DNA of 64,000 nt, taken from Agromyces ramosus (lineage in GTDB: Bacteria; Actinomycetota; Actinomycetes; Actinomycetales; Microbacteriaceae). Below the pieces are notes generated by a model. That model did no database searches and had not been told where the DNA came from. It saw only the letters and a program-made list of their open reading frames with translations. Where the stretch lies: contig NZ_SGWY01000002.1 of assembly GCF_004216665.1 (NCBI RefSeq), positions 286,685-350,684 on the forward strand, written 5' to 3'. Shown here piece after piece: positions 8,373-15,814 of the stretch. The number at the start of each line of letters is the position of its first letter. Position 1 is the first letter of the stretch. Both the position numbers and the translations under genes were made by a program.

Positions 8373-9209
8373 ATGTTCCGCTACACGAAGGCCACCGCGG
8401 TCCGCGAGGTGCTCGTCTGGATCGTCACCATCATCGGCCTGCTGCCGTTCTACCTCCTCGTGGTGACGGCGCTCAAGCCCGACGAGGAGGTGCTGACCAC
8501 CAGCGCCGTGGCGCCGCCGTCGACGATCGACTTCGGGGCGTTCGTCGAGGTGCTCACGACCACGGGACGCAACAGCATCCCGATGAGCATCCTCAACAGC
8601 GTCATCATCACCGCGGGGGCGATCTTCGGCCTCGTGCTGCTCGGCTCGGTCGCGGCCTACGTGATCGCCCGGCGCACGCGAGCCTGGACCAACCTCACCT
8701 ACTACCTGGTGCTGATCGCGATCATCCTGCCCGCCCAGCTGGGCACCGTGCCGCTGTACATCGGCGCGCGCTCGGTCGGGCTCACCGGGAACGCCCTCGG
8801 CATGATCCTGCTCTGGATCGGGATCCTGCTGCCGCTGTCGGTCTTCCTCTACGCGAGCTTCTTCCGTGGGCTCACGACGGAGTACGAGGAGGCCGCGGTC
8901 ATCGACGGGGCGTCCCCGACGCAGGCGTTCTTCCGAGTAGTGCTCCCGCTGATGTCGCCGGCCACCGGAACCGTCGCGATCCTCGCGGGGCTGATCGTCT
9001 GGAACGACTTCTTCAACTCGCTGATCTTCCTCGGCGGATCGGAGACGCAGACGCTGCCGGTGGCGATGTACACCTACGTCGGCGGCCTGGTCTCGGCGTG
9101 GAACAAGATCTTCGCCGTGGTGATCATCTCGATGGTGCCGATCCTGCTCTTCTACATGTTCGCGCAGAAGCGGTTCATCCAGGGCTTCGCCGGCGGCCTG
9201 AAGGGCTGA
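8373..9209 (+). CDS. Carbohydrate ABC transporter permease (MalG/UgpE class)
   Basis: This 278-residue partner permease has six hydrophobic helices and the EAA motif YEEAAVIDGASPTQAFFRVVLP. The C-terminal LLFYMFAQKRFIQGFAGGLKG is the standard ending of MalG-like subunits. An AGGAAAGG ribosome-binding site precedes the ATG. It sits in a tight operon with the first permease upstream and, 9 nt downstream, a SnoaL-like gene. The substrate cannot be read from sequence; the neighbours suggest a plant glycoside. Confidence 0.92.
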   Translation: MFRYTKATAVREVLVWIVTIIGLLPFYLLVVTALKPDEEVLTTSAVAPPSTIDFGAFVEVLTTTGRNSIPMSILNSVIITAGAIFGLVLLGSVAAYVIARRTRAWTNLTYYLVLIAIILPAQLGTVPLYIGARSVGLTGNALGMILLWIGILLPLSVFLYASFFRGLTTEYEEAAVIDGASPTQAFFRVVLPLMSPATGTVAILAGLIVWNDFFNSLIFLGGSETQTLPVAMYTYVGGLVSAWNKIFAVVIISMVPILLFYMFAQKRFIQGFAGGLKG

Positions 9210-9218
9210 GGCGCGATC

Positions 9219-9593
9219 GTGGCCGCCGACAACCGGGTCGCGTTCGAGCGCTTCGTCGACCTCTTCTACACGCAGAAGCGCGTGGCGGATGCCTTCGCCG
9301 GCCACGTCTCGCACGAGTACCGCCAGCACAATCCCACCATCGGTGACGGCCCCGACGCCGCGATCGAGATGCTCACCCCGAAGTTCGACGGCTCGCCCGA
9401 CGCGCACTTCGAGGTGCAGCGGATCCTCGTCGACGGCGACCTCGCCATGGTGCACGTGAAAGCCTGCCGCCCCGGCGCTCCGGACGCCGCGGTCGCGGAC
9501 ATCTACCGATTCGAGGACGGCCGGATCGTCGAGCATTGGGACGTGCTGCAGCAGGTCCCCGCGCATGCCGTCCACGACCATCCGATGTTCTGA
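9219..9593 (+). CDS. SnoaL-like/NTF2-fold small protein
   Basis: This 124-residue protein has the SnoaL/predicted ester-cyclase pattern: an N-terminal helix (FVDLFYTQKRVADAF), YRQHNPTIGDGPDAA, and the closing strands VADIYRFEDGRIVEHWDVLQ. Members of this fold include cyclases, isomerases and dehydratases, and many without known activity. It starts with GTG and lies between the permeases and the isomerase in the first catabolic operon. A role in handling a keto-sugar or aglycone intermediate is inference. It is distinct from the larger SnoaL-like protein at 14600. Confidence 0.8.
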   Translation: MAADNRVAFERFVDLFYTQKRVADAFAGHVSHEYRQHNPTIGDGPDAAIEMLTPKFDGSPDAHFEVQRILVDGDLAMVHVKACRPGAPDAAVADIYRFEDGRIVEHWDVLQQVPAHAVHDHPMF

Positions 9594-9608
9594 CGACCAG
9601 GAGCCACC

Positions 9609-10403
9609 ATGTACACACTCGCACCCAACATCGAACTGCTCTTCACCGAAGCCGGCGACTACCACGAGCGCGTGCGCGCCGCCGCGGCGGCGGGCTTCAC
9701 CTCCGTCGAGATGTGGGGCCCGACGGGCGTCGACGCACCCGCGAAGCCGAAGGACCTCATCGCGCTGAAGGCCGCGCTCGAGGAGACCGGCACTCGCCTC
9801 GAGGCGCAGCTCTCCGAGCCGCGCACCCAGTTCATGATCCCGCCCAAGGACCACTCGGAGTTCTACCGCAAGCTCGACGAGGGGGTCGAGATCGCGCACG
9901 ACCTCGGCTGCCCGCGCATCGTCGTCGGCAGCGGCACCGGATTCGGCGGCTCCAAGCGCCAGACGCAGCTCGACGAGCTCGTGGAGATCTATCGCAAGGC
10001 CATTTCCCAGATCGACGGCTCGGGGATCACGCTCGTGCTCGAGCCGGTGAACATCCGCGTGGATCACCCCGGCGCCCTGCTCGACCGCACCTCCGAGGCG
10101 GTCTACGTCGCGCGCGGGGTCGACTCGACGTTCTTCGGCGTGCTCTACGACATCTACCACTCGGCCGTCGAGGGCGAGGACATGGCAGCCGAGCTCGCGA
10201 ACGCCGGCGATCTCGTGAAGTACGTGCAGCTCGCCGACGCGCCTGGTCGCGGCGAGCCGGGCACGGGGTCACTCGACTGGGCCGATCGCCTCGGCATCCT
10301 GCGCGCTGCCGGCTACGACGGTCCGATCGGACTCGAGTACTACCCGCAGACGGCCTCAGCCGACTCGGTGAAGCTGATCCGGCAGCTCGCGGCGGCAGCA
10401 TGA
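9609..10403 (+). CDS. Hydroxypyruvate isomerase-like TIM-barrel sugar isomerase/epimerase
   Basis: This 264-residue member of the xylose-isomerase-like (AP endonuclease 2) superfamily is closest in pattern to Hyi: MYTLAPNIELLFTE at the start, AAAAGFTSVEMWGP, then LVLEPVN and a closing GPIGLEYYP. The Glu residues in those last two motifs are metal ligands in the family. It probably interconverts a keto/aldo sugar made by the downstream oxidase and lyase. The GAGCC box and ATG are clear. Its stop overlaps the start of the GMC oxidoreductase (ATGA), which implies coupled translation. Confidence 0.82.
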   Translation: MYTLAPNIELLFTEAGDYHERVRAAAAAGFTSVEMWGPTGVDAPAKPKDLIALKAALEETGTRLEAQLSEPRTQFMIPPKDHSEFYRKLDEGVEIAHDLGCPRIVVGSGTGFGGSKRQTQLDELVEIYRKAISQIDGSGITLVLEPVNIRVDHPGALLDRTSEAVYVARGVDSTFFGVLYDIYHSAVEGEDMAAELANAGDLVKYVQLADAPGRGEPGTGSLDWADRLGILRAAGYDGPIGLEYYPQTASADSVKLIRQLAAAA

Positions 10404-11956
10404 ACGCCGTATCGGCGGACGGCACGTCGCGGTATCCCGTCGACGTCGACGTCGTCATCGTCGGCAGCGGCCCGACCGGCGCGGCCTACGCGCGCATCCT
10501 GAGCGAGCAGGCGCCAGGGCTGGCGATCGCGATGTTCGAGGCGGGCCCGACGGTGTCGAACCCGCCGGGGGCGCACGTCAAGAACATCGAGGATCCCGCG
10601 CGACGCGCGGCGGCCCAGCGCGCGTCGGAGGGCCCGGGGGCGGGCGCCGACACGGTCAGCTCTCCCGGCGCGGTGAAGAGCGGGGAGCGACGGGCCCGCC
10701 CGGGCACGTTCCTCCTCGACGACGGGTACGCCTTCGCGGGCGAGGACGGCCTTCCGGTGGCGGCGATGTCGACGAACGTCGGCGGAATGTCCGCGCACTG
10801 GACGGCGGCCTGCCCGCGGCCGGGCGGCAGCGAGCGCATCCCGTTCCTCTCCGACCTCGACGAGCTGCTCGACGAGGCCGACCGCCTGCTCGGTGTCACG
10901 ACCGACGCGTTCGACGGCTCGCCGTTCGGCGCAGTGGTGCGCGAACGCCTCGCCGCCGTCGTGGACGACGACCGCGATCCGGCGACACGAGTGCAGCGGA
11001 TGCCGCTGGCCGTCCATCGCCGCCCGGATGGCCGCCTGGTCTGGTCGGGCTCCGACATCGTGCTCGGCGAGGCGACGCGCGCGAACGCGAACTTCGAGCT
11101 CCTCGACGAGTCGCTCGTCACCCGCGTGCTCGTGGACGGCGGTCGCGCGGCGGGCGTGGAGGTGCGCGACCGGCGTTCGGGCGAGACGCACACCGTGCGC
11201 GCCCGGGTCGTCGTGGTCGCCGCCGACGCGCTGCGAACCCCCCAGCTGCTGTGGGCGTCCGGCATCCGGCCCACTGCACTCGGCCGCTACCTCAACGACC
11301 AGGCGCAGGTGGTCTTCGCGGTCCGCATCCGCGACGCCGAGCGGCTCGCACCCGTCGGTGCCGAGGACCAGGTGGCCGCGCCCGGCGCGCTGAGCGAGCA
11401 GAGCGGGGTGAGCTGGGTGCCGTACACCGATGAGCTGCCGTTCCACGGCCAGGTCATGCAGCTGGATGCCTCGCCGGTGCCGCTCGCGGACGACGATCCC
11501 GTCGTGCCGGGGTCCATCGTGGGGATCGGCCTCTTCTGCGCGAAGGACCTGCAGGCCGACGACCGCATCGAGTTCGCCGAGGACGCGACCGATGCCTACG
11601 GCATGCCCGCGATGCGGATCCACTACCGCCTCACCGATCGCGACCACGACGTGCTCGACCGCGCCCGGCAGGAGATCGTCCGCCTCGGCGCGGCCGTGGG
11701 CGACCCGCTCGACCCGCGGCCGTTCACCATGCCGCTCGGGGCCTCGCTCCACTACCAGGGCACCACTCGAATGGGCGAGTCCGACGACGGCGAGAGCGTC
11801 TGCGGCCCCGACAGCGAGCTCTGGGTGGTCGACGGCGTGTACGTCGCCGGCAACGGCGTCATCCCCACCGCCACGGCGTGCAATCCGACGCTCACGAGCG
11901 TCGCGCTCGCGGTGCGGGGCGCGCGGCGGATCGCACGAGAACTCTCGGCGGAGTGA
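10400..11956 (+). CDS. GMC/pyranose-2-oxidase-type FAD oxidoreductase, probable glycoside 3-oxidase
   Basis: This 518-residue flavoenzyme is expected to oxidise a hydroxyl of a sugar or glycoside. The FAD-binding Rossmann motif VVIVGSGPTGAAYARIL lies at about residues 17-33. GGMSAHW at 128-134 matches the pyranose 2-oxidase STHW-type site, where the His (here 133) binds FAD covalently. The active-site pair is His451 in LHYQGTTRMG and Asn495 in CNPTLT. Characterised relatives with these features include C-glycoside 3-oxidases of the CarA type. Its place beside deglycosidase-like genes supports the 3-keto route. It overlaps the isomerase gene by 4 nt and ends the first plus-strand operon. Confidence 0.85.
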   Translation: MNAVSADGTSRYPVDVDVVIVGSGPTGAAYARILSEQAPGLAIAMFEAGPTVSNPPGAHVKNIEDPARRAAAQRASEGPGAGADTVSSPGAVKSGERRARPGTFLLDDGYAFAGEDGLPVAAMSTNVGGMSAHWTAACPRPGGSERIPFLSDLDELLDEADRLLGVTTDAFDGSPFGAVVRERLAAVVDDDRDPATRVQRMPLAVHRRPDGRLVWSGSDIVLGEATRANANFELLDESLVTRVLVDGGRAAGVEVRDRRSGETHTVRARVVVVAADALRTPQLLWASGIRPTALGRYLNDQAQVVFAVRIRDAERLAPVGAEDQVAAPGALSEQSGVSWVPYTDELPFHGQVMQLDASPVPLADDDPVVPGSIVGIGLFCAKDLQADDRIEFAEDATDAYGMPAMRIHYRLTDRDHDVLDRARQEIVRLGAAVGDPLDPRPFTMPLGASLHYQGTTRMGESDDGESVCGPDSELWVVDGVYVAGNGVIPTATACNPTLTSVALAVRGARRIARELSAE

Positions 11957-11965
11957 CCGCCGTGC

Positions 11966-11994
11966 TTGCTTATGTCAGAAACAGACATTAGAAT
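11966..11994 (+). promoter_or_regulatory. Promoter with a palindromic operator filling the spacer
   Basis: A -35 TTGCTT (11966-11971) and -10 TAGAAT (11989-11994) are separated by exactly 17 nt. The spacer itself is the interrupted palindrome ATGTCAGAAACAGACAT. A repressor bound there would block RNA polymerase directly. A related half-site occurs upstream of the binding-protein gene. The predicted transcript start (about 12001-12004) falls at or just before an ATG. Confidence 0.7.
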
Positions 11995-12003
11995 GAGGAA
12001 ATC

Positions 12004-12057
12004 ATGACAAAGAAGTCCGGCGGCATCGCTCCGCCCCTGACGAGGAGGTCGCGGTGA
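12004..12057 (+). CDS. 17-residue leader ORF, possibly leaderless
   Basis: ATG at 12004 encodes MTKKSGGIAPPLTRRSR and stops at 12055-12057, overlapping the GTG of the next gene (GTGA). It sits about 9 nt after the -10 box, so the transcript may begin at or very near this ATG. A GAGGA run just upstream could also act as a Shine-Dalgarno site if transcription starts earlier. The overlap suggests it couples translation to the downstream beta subunit. It has no ribosome-stalling codon run that would identify an amino-acid attenuator. Whether it is translated is unproven. Confidence 0.45.
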   Translation: MTKKSGGIAPPLTRRSR

Positions 12058-12452
12058 TCCCCGATCGCATCATCGAGCCGAACACGCTCACGACCGATGG
12101 CCGCCGCGCCGAGGTCGAGGTCCGCATCCCGTGGTATCGGGCCCTGCCCGGCTCGTGCATCGCCGGCGCGGTCCTCCGCATCGACGGCGTGCCGGCCGCG
12201 GAGGACTCGCTGCGCTGGACCATGAACGGCCGCACCTTCCGCTTCGACGAGCTGGTCGACGAGACCGGCGAGTGGTGGTTCCCCACCGACTCGGCCGTCC
12301 TGTCCGGCGAGGTTCCCGTCGAGGCCGACGACGCCGAGCACCAGGTCGACGTCGACGTGAAGCTCTACATCCCCTACATCGTCATCGGCGAGAACGAAGT
12401 GCTCCACATCGAGGAGCACGACCGCAAGACCATGAAGGCGGGACAGCGATGA
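12054..12452 (+). CDS. C-glycoside deglycosidase beta-subunit-like protein (DUF6379 type), copy 1
   Basis: This 132-residue all-beta protein matches the small beta subunit of C-glycoside deglycosidases (CarC/DfgB type). Signature features are VEVRIPWYRALPGSCI at residues 23-38, an AGAVLRIDG strand, FRFDELVDETGEWWF and the closing VDVDVKLYIPYIV. It starts at GTG with a GAGGAGG box at 12042-12048. It overlaps the leader ORF upstream and the alpha subunit downstream by 4 nt each. In characterised complexes the beta subunit shapes the active site of the TIM-barrel alpha subunit. It shares the PWYR signature with the second copy at 15416 but is otherwise divergent. Confidence 0.75.
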   Translation: MIPDRIIEPNTLTTDGRRAEVEVRIPWYRALPGSCIAGAVLRIDGVPAAEDSLRWTMNGRTFRFDELVDETGEWWFPTDSAVLSGEVPVEADDAEHQVDVDVKLYIPYIVIGENEVLHIEEHDRKTMKAGQR

Positions 12453-13552
12453 ACCACGCACTCGGCACGCCCATCCAGGGCGTCACGCTCTACAGCTTCA
12501 CTCGCGCGTTCCATGCCCGCGAGTACGACCTCGAGGGCCTCATCCGCAAGGTCGCGGCCGAGGGCTACGGCCCCGGCCTGGAGGTCATCGGGTTCTCGAG
12601 CTTCCGCGGCTTCCCCGAGATCGACGACCGGTTCGCCGGCTGGTTCCGCGACCTCGTCGACGAGGTCGGCCTCGTCACGACGTCGCTCGCCGTGAACGCC
12701 GACATCGGCATCCACCGCGACCGCCTCCTCACGCAGGACGAGCTCATCGACTACATGCGACGACAGATCGTGGCGGCCGCGAAGCTCGGCTTCCCGATCG
12801 CCCGGGTGCAGATCTCGCTCACGCCCGACTCGATGGAGCAGCTCGCACCCATCGCCGAGGAGCACGGGGTGACGCTCGCGCTCGAGGTGCACGCCGACCA
12901 GTACGCCTCGCACCCGCGCATCCTCGCGCTGCGCGACCGCTACGAGCAGGTCGGCTCCCCGTTCCTCGGGTTCACGATGGACTGGGGCGCGACGGTGTCG
13001 GGCTTCGCGCCCTCGCTGCTCGAGGCGTACCGCCGTCGCGGGGCATCCGAGGAGCTGCTCGCCAAGGTCGTCGACCTCTGGAACGGCTTCTACGAGCAGG
13101 GCCCGCCCGCCGACCAGGCCGAGCACGGCCAGCGCTTCGGCGCGTTCATCGGCCTCGCGGCGCAGAACGGCCGGCCCGATCTCGGCATCGACTTCGGGAT
13201 CAACGGCACCGGCCTGTTCGGCCCGGCACGGGTCGACGACTGGCTCGAGATCATGCCGTGGATCCGCCACGTGCACGGCAAGTTCTTCGGCATCGACGAG
13301 CAGGGCGAGGAGCCCTCGGTGCCCGTGCGCGATCTCATCGCGCTGCTCGTGGACAACGGCTACAACGGCGCGATCTCCAGCGAGTACGAGGGCTGGCACT
13401 GGAACCACTGGCAGAGCCCCTTCGACATCATCGCCGGCGAGCAGGCCGTGCAGCGCTCGGCCGCCGAGGCGGCGGGCTCCCGCATGATCACGGATGCCGC
13501 GGAGGCCCGCGCCATCCTCGACGCCCACCTGCGCAAGGCGGTGCGGGCATGA
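12449..13552 (+). CDS. C-glycoside deglycosidase alpha-subunit-like TIM-barrel protein, copy 1
   Basis: This 367-residue protein of the sugar phosphate isomerase/epimerase superfamily resembles the catalytic alpha subunit of C-glycoside deglycosidases (CarB/DfgA type). It starts GVTLYSFTRAFHAREYDLEGLIRKV. The four residues expected to hold the divalent metal are present: Glu146 (LALEVH), Asp178 (FTMDW), His276 (HVHGKF) and Glu312 (SSEYEG), plus His148 as a candidate base. The predicted reaction is beta-elimination of the aglycone from a 3-oxo-glycoside. It overlaps its neighbours on both sides by 4 nt (ATGA). A simple epimerase role is the main alternative. Confidence 0.75.
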   Translation: MNHALGTPIQGVTLYSFTRAFHAREYDLEGLIRKVAAEGYGPGLEVIGFSSFRGFPEIDDRFAGWFRDLVDEVGLVTTSLAVNADIGIHRDRLLTQDELIDYMRRQIVAAAKLGFPIARVQISLTPDSMEQLAPIAEEHGVTLALEVHADQYASHPRILALRDRYEQVGSPFLGFTMDWGATVSGFAPSLLEAYRRRGASEELLAKVVDLWNGFYEQGPPADQAEHGQRFGAFIGLAAQNGRPDLGIDFGINGTGLFGPARVDDWLEIMPWIRHVHGKFFGIDEQGEEPSVPVRDLIALLVDNGYNGAISSEYEGWHWNHWQSPFDIIAGEQAVQRSAAEAAGSRMITDAAEARAILDAHLRKAVRA

Positions 13553-13569
13553 ACGACGAGAGGACCACC

Positions 13570-14607
13570 ATGACCGACGAGACGAACGGCATCGCCGGCA
13601 CCGGCATCCGGCTCGGCCTCACGCTCTACTCGCTCACGAGCGAGTGGGCGGCGGGGCACTACACGTTCGAGTCGCTGCTGCAGGAGGTCGCCGACAAGGG
13701 CCTCGGCCCGGGCGTCGAGTTCAACGGCGCGCAGATGCTGCGCACCTATCCCGACGTCGACGACGACTTCGTGCGCATGTGGAAGACGAACCTCGACCGC
13801 CTCGGACTGGAGCCGAGCGCGATCGGCACCAACCTCGACATGGGCCGCCGTCCCGACCGCGACATGACGCCCGACGAGGAGTTCGAGTTCCTCGCGGTGC
13901 AGCTGCGCACCGCGAACCGGCTGGGCTTCCGCACGGTGGTGATCCGCTCGGCCGGCAAGGAGCTCCTCCGTCGCCTGCTGCCGCTCGCGGAGCAGTACGA
14001 CCAGCGCCTCGGCTACGAGATCCACGCGCCGTCGGGCCCGAACGACCCCAAGGTCGTCGGGATCCGCGAGATGTACGACGAGCTCGGCTCCGACCGCCTC
14101 GGCTTCACCGCCGACTTCAGCTCGACGATGCACAGCCTCTCGCCGACGCTCTTCCGCACGCTGACCCAGATGGGCCTGCCCGAGGAGCACTTCACGGTGA
14201 TGCAGGACATCTGGCGCAAGCCGCTGCCCATGCAGGAGCGCAACCAGGAGTTCGAGGACTACCTGCGGGCGCACGACTTCGACCCGGCACGCCTCGGGCC
14301 GTTCACGCGCCTCGCGTTCAACATGCACGGGCTCGTGCCGCCCGAGGAGTGGCTCGACATCATGCCGCAGATCTTCCACGTGCACGCGAAGTTCTACGAC
14401 ATCGACGACGAGGGCAACGAGCCGGCGATGGACATCCCGCGCATCGTGCGGCAGTTCGTCGAAGGCGGGTACCGCGGCTACCTCTCGAGCGAGTGGGAGG
14501 GGCACGCGTTCGCCGACCTCGGCGAGTCCGACCCGATCGTCCTCGTGCAGCAGCAGCACCGGCTCATGCGCCGGGCGATCGAGGAGGCGGTGGCTGCCCG
14601 TGTCTGA
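13570..14607 (+). CDS. C-glycoside deglycosidase alpha-subunit-like TIM-barrel protein, copy 2
   Basis: This 345-residue paralogue of the preceding gene shares the opening LGLTLYSLTSEWAAGHYTFESLLQ and keeps all metal-ligand positions: Glu150/His152 (GYEIHA), Asp182 (FTADF), His272 (HVHAKF) and Glu308 (SSEWEG). Start 13570 is preferred because GAGAGG lies 7 nt before it; an earlier ATG at 13549 overlaps the previous stop and has no such box. Retained active-site residues argue for a second active enzyme rather than a degenerate copy. It may pair with the beta-like protein at 15416, giving a different substrate range, or form a mixed complex. Confidence 0.75.
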   Translation: MTDETNGIAGTGIRLGLTLYSLTSEWAAGHYTFESLLQEVADKGLGPGVEFNGAQMLRTYPDVDDDFVRMWKTNLDRLGLEPSAIGTNLDMGRRPDRDMTPDEEFEFLAVQLRTANRLGFRTVVIRSAGKELLRRLLPLAEQYDQRLGYEIHAPSGPNDPKVVGIREMYDELGSDRLGFTADFSSTMHSLSPTLFRTLTQMGLPEEHFTVMQDIWRKPLPMQERNQEFEDYLRAHDFDPARLGPFTRLAFNMHGLVPPEEWLDIMPQIFHVHAKFYDIDDEGNEPAMDIPRIVRQFVEGGYRGYLSSEWEGHAFADLGESDPIVLVQQQHRLMRRAIEEAVAARV

Positions 14608-15406
14608 TCAGCTCGCCGAGACCGCCACGACGGATGCCACGACCGAGGTCGCCGCGCTCCGCGACGAGCTCGACCGCCTGCGCGCCGAGCTCGCCGAGGC
14701 GTCCCGCCTCGCGCGCCGCGCGAACGACCGCGGCGAGGTCGAGAACCTCTTCAACCGCTACATGTACCTGCACAACGCGTTCCAGGACGAGCAGATCGTG
14801 CCGCTCTGGGTGAAGGAGGGCACGCCCGGCATCCGGGCGCGCTACACGAACGCCGGGCAGTACACGGAGTACGAGAGCGTCATCCGCTATCACCGCGGAC
14901 GCCCGACACCCGTCGGCAAGCTCATCCTGCACTCCACGACCACGCCCGTCATCGAGGTCGCCGGCGACGGCGAGACCGCCAAGGGCGTGTGGATCATGGC
15001 GGGCACGGAGTCGGGACTCACCGACCCCGAGGTCGCCGAGGAGAGCCCCGACTACATGTACTCGCCCGGCGAGGTCCAGGGCAAGAAGGTCTGGGCGCAC
15101 TGGGTGTGGTGCAAGTACGCGATCGACTTCCTGCGCCAGGACGGCGAGTGGAAGATCTGGAAGTTCCGCTGCTACGAGCTCGCCCGCGCGCCGTTCGAGG
15201 AGAACTGGGTCAGCTTCGGCGAGAAGAACCAGCACGCGTTCGACCTCGACCTCATGTACTTCGGCGACGACGGCAAGCCCGTCTTCATGCCGCCGGCCGA
15301 CGAGCCGGTGCCCAGTGCGTACCACCCGTACAGCCCATCGACCCGGCAGGTGCTCGAGCCCGCCCCGCCCGTGCCGTACGACACGTTCGACGACACGTTC
15401 GAGTAA
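14600..15406 (+). CDS. Large SnoaL-like protein of the glycoside operon, function unknown
   Basis: This 268-residue protein opens with an Ala/Glu-rich segment and a short coiled coil (about residues 12-40, [19 protein letters not shown]). An NTF2/SnoaL-like fold follows: [39 protein letters not shown] and [19 protein letters not shown]. It starts at GTG, overlapping the upstream alpha-like gene by 8 nt, and ends 9 nt before the second beta-like gene. It is longer than most SnoaL-like proteins. The location between the alpha2 and beta2 genes suggests it works with the lyase, for example on the released aglycone or an unstable enolone. This is inference. Confidence 0.75.
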   Translation: MSDQLAETATTDATTEVAALRDELDRLRAELAEASRLARRANDRGEVENLFNRYMYLHNAFQDEQIVPLWVKEGTPGIRARYTNAGQYTEYESVIRYHRGRPTPVGKLILHSTTTPVIEVAGDGETAKGVWIMAGTESGLTDPEVAEESPDYMYSPGEVQGKKVWAHWVWCKYAIDFLRQDGEWKIWKFRCYELARAPFEENWVSFGEKNQHAFDLDLMYFGDDGKPVFMPPADEPVPSAYHPYSPSTRQVLEPAPPVPYDTFDDTFE

Positions 15407-15415
15407 GGAACCCCC

Positions 15416-15814
15416 ATGGCCACTCACAACTCCCTCTACCGGGAGACGGACGTACGTCGGCACCCCGAGGGGATCGCCGTCTCCATCCAGCTCCCGTGGT
15501 ATCGCAGCCTCTGGCTGTCGGCGGTCGACGACGTCGCCGTCGCGGTGAACGGCGCCGAGATCCCCAAGGACCGGCTCCGCTTCGAGCTGCAGGGTCGCAG
15601 CTATCGCATCGACGAACTGCGCGACCAGTGGGACACGCTCTGGTTCCTGCAGGATCGCCCCGACGTGGTGATCCCGCTCGACGACGTGCCCGAGGCCGGC
15701 GACCGCATCGACGTCGACGTGACGCTCACGCTGCGCCTGCTCTACATGCAGATCGCGCCGCAGCGCTACGTCGGCAACCGCGTCCAGGTCGAGCGGGAGG
15801 TGGTGCTGTCGTGA
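15416..15814 (+). CDS. C-glycoside deglycosidase beta-subunit-like protein (DUF6379 type), copy 2
   Basis: This 132-residue protein is the same length as the copy at 12054. It shares the core [20 protein letters not shown], the [19 protein letters not shown] hairpin and the closing [23 protein letters not shown] precedes the ATG. It overlaps the Gfo/Idh gene by 4 nt (GTGA). Outside the PWYR region the two beta copies differ strongly, so they probably bind different alpha partners or substrates. Assignment rests on motif and context, without a structure comparison. Confidence 0.72.
   Translation: MATHNSLYRETDVRRHPEGIAVSIQLPWYRSLWLSAVDDVAVAVNGAEIPKDRLRFELQGRSYRIDELRDQWDTLWFLQDRPDVVIPLDDVPEAGDRIDVDVTLTLRLLYMQIAPQRYVGNRVQVEREVVLS

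Noticed and set aside
5958-10160. 1400-codon open frame on the minus strand across GH106 and the permeases
   Set aside because: It is a shadow frame: its product is His/Arg/Glu-rich without domains, and it lies opposite the clear permease, isomerase and SnoaL genes.
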